A DNA stretch of 64,000 bases from Algoriphagus hitonicola (GTDB lineage: Bacteria > Bacteroidota > Bacteroidia > Cytophagales > Cyclobacteriaceae), in assembly GCF_900113375.1 (NCBI RefSeq), contig NZ_FOPC01000003.1:124001-188000 (forward strand), read 5' to 3'. This document shows, piece after piece, positions 1 to 8,343 of this stretch. The position numbers and the translations under genes are program-made. The notes beneath the pieces were generated by a model. That model saw only the letters and a program-made list of their open reading frames with translations, was not told the origin of the DNA and ran no database searches. Position 1 is the stretch's first letter. Each line of letters begins with the position of its first letter.

Positions 1-1
1 G

Positions 2-220
2 CAGATTACCTACAATAATTACAAGGATAAAAAAGATTTGAGACGATTAATTTGGATTATTTTGATTGAACCATTTGTGCTTCATCCAAAAGTAGTCCTA
101 TGGGGACTTCGAGGTCATTTTGACTTTATCATGGGTAAAGGAGGCTGGGGCAAAATGATCCGGACCGGTTTTAAAACTGCAGAGGATAAAAAAAATATTC
201 AAACCCAAACTGGCGTATGA
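2..220 (+). CDS. Glycosyltransferase family 2, C-terminal end (partial)
   Basis: The frame is open from the first bases of the window to a TGA at 218-220, so only the last 72 residues of a larger gene are present. The visible part has a hydrophobic stretch (LIWIILIEPFVLHPKVVLW) followed by GGWGKMIRTGF. A transmembrane end followed by a W-G-x-M-x-R-x-G-F tail is how PgaC-like processive GT2 membrane synthases often finish; this is recognition from memory, not an alignment. An internal TTG at 38 is not the start, because the frame continues upstream. The stop overlaps the next start (ATGA at 217-220), so the gene is translationally coupled to the outer-membrane barrel gene. The family call rests on the C-terminus only. 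Confidence 0.55.
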   Translation, partial: QITYNNYKDKKDLRRLIWIILIEPFVLHPKVVLWGLRGHFDFIMGKGGWGKMIRTGFKTAEDKKNIQTQTGV

Positions 221-1452
221 AAAAGCTGATTTTCTTTTTTGTCCTTTTAGGATTGGCTACCTCAAATCAGCCTTTGTTGGCACAGGATTCTTTTGATCCG
301 GATGTGCTGTATCAAGAAGCCCGAACGCTTATTTTGGATGGAAAATATCCTGAGGGAAGAAAAATCCTTTTTCGTGCCTTAGAAAAATATCCGACCTATG
401 CTGACCTGTTGATTTTACTGGGAAGGAGCTATGCTTGGGATGGGAAAAATGACTCAGCAGCCATTTATTTGGATCGAGCAATCGAAGCATCACCCACCTA
501 TACGGATGCTTATGCTGCTAATTTGGACAACCTCTTTTGGGCTGATCGATTGGATCGTGCGGAGGAAGTTTTGGCGATAGCCAAGGAAAAATTTGATCAA
601 AAACTCCCCAATGAAATAGCTTATCGGCAATCTAGACTGTTTTACTACCGGGAGGACTATAATGAAGCCTATTCCCAAGTCATGGACCTCTTCGAGAAGG
701 GATATAAAAATGAAGGAGTCCTTCGATACATTCAAAATCTCCAGCGACTCCGAAGGAACAATGCCATAGGTGGTACATATGATTATGATACATTCCGAGG
801 CGAATTGACTCCCTGGCATACTTGGTCGGTATATGGTAGGACACGAACGGATTTGACAGGTTCATTGATCGCCCGGGTGACACAGAGTTCCCGTTTTGAT
901 GGGTTTGGAACACTTTATGAATTGGATGCTTACCCATCCTTGGGCGAAAACTCCTACGCTTACCTCAATATCGGCGGCTCTAGTGCTTCATTTTTCCCTC
1001 AGTTTCGAATCGGTGGATCCATTTATTTCAATCTTAAAAATGCCTGGGAAATTGATGGCGGATATCGCTATTTGAATTTTGGTTCAGATACCCATATTTA
1101 CACTGGATCGCTGGGAAAATACATCGGCAGTTGGTGGCTTAATTTCCGATTAAATGTCATCCCTACTGGAACAGGTGGAGTAAGTACCTCTGGTAATTTT
1201 CAGGCGAGATATTATTTTAAGTCAGCGGAGGATTTCTTTTCCATTCAGCTCAGCACGGGAGTTTCCCCTGATGAGGAAAACCGGGATTTAAGTCAGCTGC
1301 TAAATTCCTATCGCTTCCGATTGGGTTATCAGCAACTCGTCACCGACAGATTTATGCTTTTCGGCTATTCGGGATACAGCTGGGATGAGTTATCGGCAGA
1401 TCGAATCAGAAACAACTTCAATATTTCAGTCGGGGCAGAATATCGGTTTTAA
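217..1452 (+). CDS. YaiO-type outer membrane beta-barrel protein with N-terminal TPR
   Basis: This 411-residue protein begins with a signal peptide (MKKLIFFFVLLGLATSNQ..LLAQ). Residues about 28-170 are helical TPR-like repeats (ARTLILDGKYPEGRKIL, AIYLDRAIEASPTYTDAY). Residues about 190-411 are alternating aromatic/Gly strands ending in VGAEYRF, a typical outer-membrane barrel C-terminus with terminal Phe. The layout matches YaiO and resembles PgaA, the TPR-barrel export porin of poly-GlcNAc. It follows a GT2 gene with a 4-nt overlap and is 3 nt before the next gene, so all three are one transcript. I infer a polysaccharide export or surface-assembly role. The substrate cannot be read from the sequence. 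Confidence 0.75.
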   Translation: MKKLIFFFVLLGLATSNQPLLAQDSFDPDVLYQEARTLILDGKYPEGRKILFRALEKYPTYADLLILLGRSYAWDGKNDSAAIYLDRAIEASPTYTDAYAANLDNLFWADRLDRAEEVLAIAKEKFDQKLPNEIAYRQSRLFYYREDYNEAYSQVMDLFEKGYKNEGVLRYIQNLQRLRRNNAIGGTYDYDTFRGELTPWHTWSVYGRTRTDLTGSLIARVTQSSRFDGFGTLYELDAYPSLGENSYAYLNIGGSSASFFPQFRIGGSIYFNLKNAWEIDGGYRYLNFGSDTHIYTGSLGKYIGSWWLNFRLNVIPTGTGGVSTSGNFQARYYFKSAEDFFSIQLSTGVSPDEENRDLSQLLNSYRFRLGYQQLVTDRFMLFGYSGYSWDELSADRIRNNFNISVGAEYRF

Positions 1453-1455
1453 TCC

Positions 1456-2622
1456 ATGTCAGAAGAATTAAAAGTATTTCTCAAAAATCTGTGGCCACTT
1501 TATGTCATTGTCTTGGTGATACCAGGCCTCAGCTATGGAGCTTGGCACATTTGGCCAGAAAAGCAGCTGGAAATCGTCGTCATCGACAAGACCGTACCCA
1601 ATACCGAATATCGCGAGCATCAGGGTTTATTTTTTACCCTCAATTATTACAAGTACACCCAAAACGACGGATCACCTTATGAGAAGTCATCTGATTATTT
1701 TGGTTTTGTTCCCAATGGTCAGGATGATTTCGGGACAGTTCGGGAAATGCCCGGCGAGGCATCGGAAGAAATACAAAACTGGGTTGCTTCCAAAGATTTG
1801 ATTTATCTAGCTGACACGTATGGGGTGTATACGCGCAATTTCATGGATTTCAAAAGCGGGGATCTTAGTCAAAAGGTCTATGGGGGACTCGATGCGAAGG
1901 ATTTGGAGGTTTTAACCGAAGCAAAAAGTCAGGAGAAAACCATCATCGCCGAATATAATAGCATGGCTTCACCCACTCCAAGATTCTATCGATCTTCCTT
2001 CGAAAATCTGATGGGCTTGAAATGGACCGGCTGGATTGCACGATATTTTGAGGAATTGGATACTTTGGTCAATGACGAATTGCCGGATTGGTTGATTCAG
2101 AATTACACCGAACAGCATGGTCCCTGGAATTTGAAAGGAGATGGGATGATTTTCGTGAATGAAAGCGGAGAAATACAGGTGTTTAATGCGGGCTTGGATT
2201 ATTTGAATAAAACTCCGCTGATTCGTACTCCACGACTCAACAAAGGAGGATTTAATCTTCCCGATGTGGTACCCTATCCGGACTGGTTTGATATTGTATT
2301 GATTGAGCGCGACTATGAGGTGATTTCCTATTTTGACCTGAATCCCACCGATGAAGGGCTGAGTAAATTACGTGAAATGGGTTTGCCGAGGTTTTTTCCT
2401 GCTGCGGTATCGAAGAAAAATGGAGCAGGCTATATGTATTATTTCTCAGGAGACTTCTCCGATTTTGATGGGGAAGTCGGTTCACCAAAATTTAAAGGAA
2501 TATCCTATCTCTGGAGAGGTTTTTACGTTGTGGCAGATTATCGGGACCGACAGGGATTTTTCTGGAATTATTACATGCCTCTCATCTCGCAGGTCTTGGA
2601 AAGAGAAGAAAGCAGCAATTGA
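1456..2622 (+). CDS. Unrecognised membrane-anchored protein of a polysaccharide locus
   Basis: This 388-residue protein is not one I recognise. It has a short cytoplasmic N-terminus, one transmembrane segment at about residues 13-32 (LWPLYVIVLVIPGLSYGAWH) and then a large, acidic, aromatic-rich domain that should lie in the periplasm. The segment after the anchor (EIVVIDKTVPNTEYREHQG) reads like the first strand of an alpha/beta domain, and a later VLIERDYEVISYFDLNP stretch suggests a second one. No catalytic motif stands out. It starts 3 nt after the YaiO-like barrel gene. Its position between a GT2/barrel pair and an LtaS-like sulfatase suggests a periplasmic accessory protein that modifies, cleaves or guides the polymer, as PgaB does in pga operons. 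That role is inference from position. Confidence 0.6.
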   Translation: MSEELKVFLKNLWPLYVIVLVIPGLSYGAWHIWPEKQLEIVVIDKTVPNTEYREHQGLFFTLNYYKYTQNDGSPYEKSSDYFGFVPNGQDDFGTVREMPGEASEEIQNWVASKDLIYLADTYGVYTRNFMDFKSGDLSQKVYGGLDAKDLEVLTEAKSQEKTIIAEYNSMASPTPRFYRSSFENLMGLKWTGWIARYFEELDTLVNDELPDWLIQNYTEQHGPWNLKGDGMIFVNESGEIQVFNAGLDYLNKTPLIRTPRLNKGGFNLPDVVPYPDWFDIVLIERDYEVISYFDLNPTDEGLSKLREMGLPRFFPAAVSKKNGAGYMYYFSGDFSDFDGEVGSPKFKGISYLWRGFYVVADYRDRQGFFWNYYMPLISQVLEREESSN

Positions 2623-2654
2623 TTTTTCTGAGTTTTAGGTATCTTTTTCCTACC

Positions 2655-2688
2655 AAAAAATTCCCACCACTTAATTCTCATCGGGTGG
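2655..2688 (-). terminator. Possible terminator of the sulfatase gene
   Basis: Read on the minus strand, a CCACC/GGTGG stem (2684-2688 with 2664-2668) is followed by GAA and a T-rich run over 2655-2662. The stem spans the TAA of the LtaS-like gene. It is only 5 bp with a long loop, so this is tentative. Confidence 0.35.
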
Positions 2689-4680
2689 AAGAAGTTTTCT
2701 GGTCTGTACCATATAAGTGTTTTTGTTTTTGAAGTCCTCAAATTCTCCCGTCAACTTGGTGAGCATATCGGGGGATTGGATAGGTTCGATATCTAGCCCT
2801 TCGTTGATGATAAAAAGCTCACCTGCCGAAAGAAAAAACTCCCCATGAATGTATTCAATTAATTGGTTTTTATTCCGCATCAGCGGCATGGCTATTTTAG
2901 ATTGAAAATTTTGGGCAGTATCTAAGACCTGTCCTTGCCAAGTCACGATTTCCGGCAATTTGACAAAATTCTGATTTTCTAAAAAAGCTAAAATACTCGG
3001 TGTGATTTCATAGTGACTTGTCAGGCCTTTGAAATATTCAGTACGCTTCAAAAGAGGAGAATAAATCATCAGTGGTACATGAAATCTATCCAATCGGGTG
3101 GACATAGGTACCTCGGGAAGGCGATGATCTCCCGTGATGATAAAGATGGTATTTTCAAATTCTGGACGTTTTTTATATTCTTCTATGAAAAACTTCACTG
3201 CATCATCCGCATAGAGGATGGTCATATAAATGTCCTGATAGGCGCGGTAATCCGGCTTCTTGCCTTCGTCAAGATTGAGATAGCTGTCGAGGTGACGCTC
3301 AAATTTTTCGCCGTAAAACTCCCGCTCCGGCACTAGGTAGGGATCGTGTGAGGTCTGCGTCTGGAAAGTGATCAATTGTGGAGCAGAATAGCTCTGAGGA
3401 AGTTTTTCCAGCCCATTTATAAAAAGCTCCATATCTGCATATCCCCATGAAAATTCACTGGAAGAAGGGCCTTTTTTAAACCGTGGATCAAAACCTCTTT
3501 CGTCAATTAATTGGTCGGGGTTCTGATATTCGATGAAGGAACCCACATTGTCAAAATTCTTATCAGCTCCGATAAAATACCGGATTTCGTATCCATTATC
3601 TCCCAAAATACTAAGCAAAGTTTCATGATAAGGATACTCATCTGAAAGATCCAAAAATCCTTTGCTCCCAAATGGTAATCCTCCAAAAACTCCGGGCTGC
3701 AGTCCAAATGTCCGGCCTGTCGAAGAAATAGCATTTAACCAAACCAAGCTGTGCTGCTCCAAGGAATCCAAAAATGGCGTAAAACTCCCCAAATACGCAT
3801 CTTTTCCGGAATAAGCTCTTCCGAAGCTTTCCAAAAAAATAAATACAATATCCGGTGCCTGCTCCAAGCTGTCAAAAAATGGGCTCAATACATCCGGATA
3901 TTTTGCGCTATGGGCAAAGGGATATTCGTCTCCAATATATTCCTTGGTGATCATTAAATCATCGGAAGTGGACCGAAGGTAAAAGTCAAAATAGTATTCC
4001 CCACCATAAACCCATTCATCAAAGGCCTGTTCGGTCAGGAAGCGGGATTTATTCAGGGAAATATTGACTTTGTTTTCATTGGCACCAATGATTTGATTTT
4101 GTGGAAAAATGGTGAAAACTAGAATAAATCCCAGAAAAGTAATGGTCAATATAACATAGCCTTTCAAGGATAGTCTGATGAGTTTACTGCCAAAATTCAA
4201 TAGGGCAAAAATGGCCCCCAACGCTAGAAATCCTGACGAAACAGTCCAAAAATTGAGTTGCCCGGAGCTGTTGATCGTCAATATCAGATCATCAATACTG
4301 TAGGCAAAAAGATCTTTTCCCAAAGGAACCAAGGTTTTCATAAAATAGAAAATCAGTCCCACTTGAATAATGGTCAAGACGGTGAGAACAATCAAAATTA
4401 TCCCTTTGCCAAGCTTGGCTGACAATAGGCTGACCGGTAAGTAGATCATCAGCAAAAGACCTGTCAAATAAAATAGCCATCCGGTGTCTTGGAGAAAACT
4501 ATGAACGAGGATTTCTGAAAGGGAAAAGTCGAGGACGTGATTCTCAAAAACTAAAAATAATTCCAAGCTTCTAAGCAAAATCATCAATGCAATGAAAACC
4601 AGGATAACTCCCCAGAAATTTTTGAAAATTATTCGTAGTCTAAAGGGTAATGTAGAACGGATAGCTGCCTTTTGGGCCAT
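2671..4680 (-). CDS. LTA synthase family sulfatase / phosphoglycerol transferase-like
   Basis: This 669-residue protein has about five transmembrane segments in residues 20-195, then an extracytoplasmic alkaline-phosphatase-fold sulfatase domain (about 270-600). The LtaS signature is visible: metal ligand Glu284 in FIFLESFGRAYSG, TPFLDSL, and the nucleophile motif SSTGRTFGLQPG with Thr324 as expected nucleophile. Asp and His ligands follow in FIITGDHRLPEVP. Family members transfer phosphoglycerol or phosphoethanolamine groups to envelope glycans or lipids. Bacteroidota lack lipoteichoic acid, so modification of a surface glycan or lipid is more likely than LTA synthesis. It is convergent with the GT2/YaiO operon. 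The start at 4680 leaves a 78-bp divergent intergenic region. Confidence 0.8.
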   Translation of the reverse strand: MAQKAAIRSTLPFRLRIIFKNFWGVILVFIALMILLRSLELFLVFENHVLDFSLSEILVHSFLQDTGWLFYLTGLLLMIYLPVSLLSAKLGKGIILIVLTVLTIIQVGLIFYFMKTLVPLGKDLFAYSIDDLILTINSSGQLNFWTVSSGFLALGAIFALLNFGSKLIRLSLKGYVILTITFLGFILVFTIFPQNQIIGANENKVNISLNKSRFLTEQAFDEWVYGGEYYFDFYLRSTSDDLMITKEYIGDEYPFAHSAKYPDVLSPFFDSLEQAPDIVFIFLESFGRAYSGKDAYLGSFTPFLDSLEQHSLVWLNAISSTGRTFGLQPGVFGGLPFGSKGFLDLSDEYPYHETLLSILGDNGYEIRYFIGADKNFDNVGSFIEYQNPDQLIDERGFDPRFKKGPSSSEFSWGYADMELFINGLEKLPQSYSAPQLITFQTQTSHDPYLVPEREFYGEKFERHLDSYLNLDEGKKPDYRAYQDIYMTILYADDAVKFFIEEYKKRPEFENTIFIITGDHRLPEVPMSTRLDRFHVPLMIYSPLLKRTEYFKGLTSHYEITPSILAFLENQNFVKLPEIVTWQGQVLDTAQNFQSKIAMPLMRNKNQLIEYIHGEFFLSAGELFIINEGLDIEPIQSPDMLTKLTGEFEDFKNKNTYMVQTRKLLPPDEN

Positions 4681-4758
4681 AAAATTTTCTGAGTTTTTAA
4701 ACTTTTGATGGAAAATATAGGCTAAAATCGGGTATCTTCAAGCCCTATTTAGAAATTT

Positions 4759-5301
4759 ATGAGCAAATCTAATCTTCTGATTGAATTATACAGCAATCTA
4801 AGCACGACCGGAGCAGTAACTTTTAGTTCGAAGTCCTTAGTAAATAAAATGATTTCCCATTCAGACCTGTCTCATGCCCAATTAATTATAGAAATGGGTG
4901 GGGGAGATGGGAGCATTACTCAGGGAATAATCGAACAAATGAATCCCAACGCAAGACTGTTGGTTTTTGAAATCAATGCTCCGTTCTGTGAGGCGATGAA
5001 AAAACAGTTTCCACAAAAAAATGTAGAAATTATCAATGATTCGGCTGGAAATCTTGACAAATACCTCAATGGTGAAAAGGTTGACTATATATTTTCATCT
5101 TTGCCTTTTTCGTTGATTTCAAAAGAAGCGACCGACGAGATACTACGCAAATCCAATTTGGCCCTTTCCCAGAGTGGGGCTTTTATTCAAATCTGCTATT
5201 CGTATTTGTTGAAAAAACTTTTTAAGAAATACTTTAAAGAAGTAGAAGCTAGTTTTACCTTAAAAAATTTACCTCCGGCCTTTGTGATGGTCTGCAAGTA
5301 A
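4759..5301 (+). CDS. SAM-dependent methyltransferase, PmtA / rRNA-dimethylase-like
   Basis: This 180-residue class I methyltransferase has motif I at residues 45-51 (EMGGGDG), an acidic end of strand 2 (LLVFEIN) and motif IV SSLPFSLI near residue 113. The order and spacing match small phospholipid N-methyltransferase/PmtA-like proteins, which share the KsgA fold. The substrate could be phosphatidylethanolamine or another lipid, but this is not decided by the sequence. It begins a short plus-strand run and is followed 11 nt later by a DUF3253 gene. Confidence 0.65.
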   Translation: MSKSNLLIELYSNLSTTGAVTFSSKSLVNKMISHSDLSHAQLIIEMGGGDGSITQGIIEQMNPNARLLVFEINAPFCEAMKKQFPQKNVEIINDSAGNLDKYLNGEKVDYIFSSLPFSLISKEATDEILRKSNLALSQSGAFIQICYSYLLKKLFKKYFKEVEASFTLKNLPPAFVMVCK

Positions 5302-5312
5302 ACGGATTTGGC

Positions 5313-5552
5313 ATGGATGTTTTAAAAACAGCCATATTGGAGATGTGCAGAAAAAGGGGAGAAGCTTCATTTTGCCCTTCGGAAGTAGTCAGGCAACTTT
5401 ATCCCGAAGACTGGAGGAATTTTATGGATGAGGTCCGAGCCGAAGCTATGACTCTATACCGTTTAGGTGAAATCCTAGTAACACAGGCTGGTATTGCTGT
5501 TGATCCCCAAAAGGAACCCAATGGTCCGATTCGGATTTCCAAACCAAAATAG
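5313..5552 (+). CDS. DUF3253 family protein
   Basis: This 79-residue protein looks like a small winged-helix domain: an N-terminal helix (DVLKTAILEMCRKRG), the conserved CPSEVVRQLYPEDWRNFMDEVR region, then LGEILVTQAGIAVDP and the closing NGPIRISKP strand. The S-E-V-(V/A)-R...W-R...M..VR pattern is that of DUF3253. The function is unknown; a nucleic-acid binding role is only implied by the predicted fold. It lies between a methyltransferase and msrA with short gaps, which suggests co-transcription. Confidence 0.7.
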   Translation: MDVLKTAILEMCRKRGEASFCPSEVVRQLYPEDWRNFMDEVRAEAMTLYRLGEILVTQAGIAVDPQKEPNGPIRISKPK

Positions 5553-5585
5553 CGCTGAAGCTGTTTCAAAAAGAAAAATCAAGCT

Positions 5586-6167
5586 ATGTCTCAAGAACTT
5601 CCCCAAACTTCGCTTTCCATTCCAGAAAATCTTGAACTTTTGACCTTAGGAGGAGGCTGTTTTTGGTGTACAGAAGCGGTTTTCCAGCGAATCAACGGCG
5701 TGAAAAAAGTAGTTTCGGGCTATGCTGGAGGTTTTGTAGAAATTCCCACCTACCGTCAAATCTGTTCGGGTACCACCGGACATGCAGAAGTGATTCAGGT
5801 TTTTTACGATCCCGATACAATTTCGACAGAAAAGCTATTGGAAATTTTCTGGGCTACACATGACCCCACAACCTTGAATCGTCAGGGTGCCGATGTTGGT
5901 CCACAGTATCGCTCTGCCATATTTTATCATAATGATAAAATCAGAGAAATAGCCGAAAACCTAAAATCAAGTATCAATAATGCAGAAGTATTTGATCATC
6001 CAGTCGTCACGGAGATCACAGCCTTTACTAATTTTTATCCCGCGGAAGATTATCATCAAGATTACTTCAATCTCAACGGGCATCAGCCTTATTGTCAGTT
6101 TGTAGTCAAACCCAAGGTAGATAAGCTGAAAAATTTCTTTGAAGAGTACCTATCGGAAGGGGCTTGA
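5586..6167 (+). CDS. msrA: Peptide methionine-S-sulfoxide reductase MsrA
   Basis: This enzyme reduces the S epimer of methionine sulfoxide in proteins using thioredoxin. The signature GGCFWCTEAVF holds catalytic Cys25 and Cys28. The following GVKKVVSGYAGG, GHAEVIQVFYDP, FWATHDPTTLNRQGADVGPQYRS and the HQDYF segment are all standard MsrA motifs. At 193 residues it is about family length and has no MsrB fusion. There is no signal peptide, so it acts in the cytoplasm. Confidence 0.95.
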   Translation: MSQELPQTSLSIPENLELLTLGGGCFWCTEAVFQRINGVKKVVSGYAGGFVEIPTYRQICSGTTGHAEVIQVFYDPDTISTEKLLEIFWATHDPTTLNRQGADVGPQYRSAIFYHNDKIREIAENLKSSINNAEVFDHPVVTEITAFTNFYPAEDYHQDYFNLNGHQPYCQFVVKPKVDKLKNFFEEYLSEGA

Positions 6168-6236
6168 GTTTAATCTAAAAATAACGAGAAGGTAACCCAA
6201 AACTGGCTTTTCAGCCCTATTTTTATACTTTTTAGC

Positions 6237-6244
6237 TATCTTTG
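6237..6244 (+). promoter_or_regulatory. Candidate -7 box before the DUF6909 gene
   Basis: TATCTTTG matches the Bacteroidota -7 consensus TAnnTTTG. No clear TTTG lies at the expected -33 distance, so the promoter is partial. It helps set the downstream start: a TTG at 6242 lies inside this box and could not be translated from a transcript starting here. Confidence 0.4.
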
Positions 6245-6268
6245 CTGAATTTAACCAAACAGTACCGC

Positions 6269-7936
6269 ATGAAAAGGACAAGAGCACACGAATCAAGAGC
6301 AGCCATCGAAAGATTATATATTACGATGAGACATCTTTTTACCCGGGGTAGTTACAAACCTATGGGTGTCTCCGGGGAAAGCCTCGTTCAAGCCTTGATG
6401 GTGCTCAGTCCGGAGATTTACGGAAGCATCACCGATCGGGAGAAAATCGAATTGGATGGATTGCTGTATGTGATGGAGCGATTGCCAAGAGGCATCGAGG
6501 AGTGTCGCTTTGTTCGCTTGATCAGTAGAGAGGGATACGAGACTTCTCATTTATCACCGATTATTCCTCCCAAGCGAAAGCGAAATTGCTATAGACTGGA
6601 TGAACAAGTGATGTATGTGGAAATGACTCGGGGGCGATCTGATATTTACGACATCCTGACGCACTTGACTTTTTTATATATCGAGTCCAATAAAATTTAC
6701 CATAACAGCATCGATCCAAAAGGTAGAATCACGACCAATTGGACGATGCTGGAAGAATTTGTTAAAAAAGAGGAGCAAGGAGAGGAGTTTGAAAAAGAAG
6801 CCGCCTCAGCTTATTTGAGTCACTTGATCGGTCGAACCTATGAGGAGACGGTTCATGCAGTGGAAAAATTTGCCAAAAGTGCCAATTCCAATAGCCTTTT
6901 CTCCATTGTATATCACTTAGGCAGATTGGCGATGGAGGAAATTCAGAAGGATAAGGATCGGGAAATTTCCTTTTCGGCGACATTACGGGAGCGGATAGGA
7001 CATCACGTGTACGGAGAGCTTTGGGCAAGAAAAATCCAATCTACATTGGATGAAAAAGGACTTTTAAAACGACCGATCCATATTATTTCTGCGAATCTCC
7101 ATTCGGTTTTAAATACCATTTATTCGCATCAGAAATTTGGGGTCAAAAGCTACGATGAGATCGAAAAAGTAGCCTTGGATATTTCTATCAAAGCAAAAGG
7201 AAATCAAGGAAAAGCGATTTATGATTATGCACTAAAGCATGGATTTGTGGATATTCCTGATGATTCGGGGACCAATATCGGGGCTCAGATTATCGACACG
7301 GCATTGCTGGAAAAAGACGAGATTATTCCGGGTATCAAATTGCCCAAGGAACCTGAAAAGCGCCCTGTTTTTGTAGTGATGGACTACGCCTTTGGTGAGC
7401 AAGCTTATGAATGCTTTGACGAATTGCTAAAGCCTTACAAAAAGGATGATGATGAAATTACCTTAAATGTGGTTTCCACATCGATCATGGGTAAGGCCGG
7501 GATTCTTTATGGTGGAAAAGGGGACCTGATGATCCCCGATTCCCATGTTTTTGAAGGAACGGCGGATAATTATCCTTTCAAAAATGAACTGAAAAAGTCG
7601 GATTTTGAAGGTTATGGATTAGGGGTTTATACCGGTTCTATGGTCACCGTGTTGGGCACCTCGCTTCAGAATAAAGACATTTTACAGTATTTTATGGAAT
7701 CGTCCTGGAATGCCATCGGGCTGGAAATGGAAGGTGCCCACTACCAAAAAGCCATTCAATCCGCCTCGAAAATCCGTAAAAGTATCCGCTCCAATGTCAA
7801 GGTGCTCTATGCCTACTATGCTTCGGATAATCCGCTGGAAACTGGAAGCACTTTAGCCTCAGGTGCCTTGGGAATGGAAGGTGTCCGTCCTACTTATCTA
7901 ATTACGTATAAAATTCTGGAGAAACTCTTTAAATAA
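6269..7936 (+). CDS. DUF6909 family protein with nucleoside-phosphorylase-like C-terminus
   Basis: This is a 555-residue cytoplasmic protein. I start it at the ATG at 6269 (MKRTRAHESRAAIERLY) because the upstream TTG at 6242 falls inside a -7 box. The N-terminal half is helical and charged. The C-terminal part carries KRPVFVVMDYAFGEQAYE, SIMGKAGILYGGKGDLMIPDSHVFEG and GLEMEGAHYQKAI, a layout like nucleoside phosphorylases/AMP nucleosidases, where the Met-Glu-Gly loop binds the ribose. It matches the DUF6909 proteins known from Cytophagales. No substrate has been assigned to my knowledge; a nucleotide-cleaving or nucleotide-sensing role is inference. It is followed by a strong terminator, so it is probably monocistronic. 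Confidence 0.7.
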   Translation: MKRTRAHESRAAIERLYITMRHLFTRGSYKPMGVSGESLVQALMVLSPEIYGSITDREKIELDGLLYVMERLPRGIEECRFVRLISREGYETSHLSPIIPPKRKRNCYRLDEQVMYVEMTRGRSDIYDILTHLTFLYIESNKIYHNSIDPKGRITTNWTMLEEFVKKEEQGEEFEKEAASAYLSHLIGRTYEETVHAVEKFAKSANSNSLFSIVYHLGRLAMEEIQKDKDREISFSATLRERIGHHVYGELWARKIQSTLDEKGLLKRPIHIISANLHSVLNTIYSHQKFGVKSYDEIEKVALDISIKAKGNQGKAIYDYALKHGFVDIPDDSGTNIGAQIIDTALLEKDEIIPGIKLPKEPEKRPVFVVMDYAFGEQAYECFDELLKPYKKDDDEITLNVVSTSIMGKAGILYGGKGDLMIPDSHVFEGTADNYPFKNELKKSDFEGYGLGVYTGSMVTVLGTSLQNKDILQYFMESSWNAIGLEMEGAHYQKAIQSASKIRKSIRSNVKVLYAYYASDNPLETGSTLASGALGMEGVRPTYLITYKILEKLFK

Positions 7937-7939
7937 TAG

Positions 7940-7969
7940 AAGGCCGGTCAGTAGCGATCGGCCTTTTTT
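7940..7969 (+). terminator. Rho-independent terminator after DUF6909
   Basis: A 10-bp stem AAGGCCGGTC / GATCGGCCTT (one G-T pair) with a 6-nt loop is followed by a T run, 4 nt after the DUF6909 stop codon. Confidence 0.85.
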
Positions 7970-7998
7970 ATCCGTTTTAGGAGAAATTACCAAGATCT

Positions 7999-8343
7999 AT
8001 GAAAACGGTTAAAGTTATTCTCTTTCTATTTTTAATATCAGGGATGTTTAGTGCCTGCCTAAATGAGGAAAACAATAAGCTTTTTGAGTTTTATTGGGAC
8101 CAAACCTATTGTGCTGATCCTTGGGGTAATTCGACAGAAGGAAATACAGGTCTTGGACTTGCCGTGGAAGAATACCTGATCGATCAAGGTATTTTAGGGG
8201 CAAAAGTTTCTTTTTCCACTGAAGAGGAGCGAAGACAAGATTGCTTTGCTTGCCATTGTACCTCTGGAAATCGAATTTATGTACAAGTCCCCTTTCAATT
8301 TCGAAATCGGATACTGGAATTGGGATTTAAAGAAGCCGAATGA
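7999..8343 (+). CDS. Small Cys-containing lipoprotein, unknown function
   Basis: This 114-residue protein starts with a lipoprotein signal (MKTVKVILFLFLISGMFSAC), lipobox Cys20. The mature part contains a YCADPWG motif and a CFACHC cluster near residues 80-85, followed by SGNRIYVQVP. The Cys/His grouping could bind a metal or form disulfides, but it is not a haem CxxCH with a usual cytochrome context. I do not recognise the family. Its stop abuts the stop of the convergent gene at 8344 with no space between them. Confidence 0.6.
   Translation: MKTVKVILFLFLISGMFSACLNEENNKLFEFYWDQTYCADPWGNSTEGNTGLGLAVEEYLIDQGILGAKVSFSTEEERRQDCFACHCTSGNRIYVQVPFQFRNRILELGFKEAE

Noticed and set aside
6242..6268. 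TTG start at 6242 for the DUF6909 gene
   Set aside because: It lies inside a TATCTTTG -7 box; the ATG at 6269 begins the conserved N-terminus.
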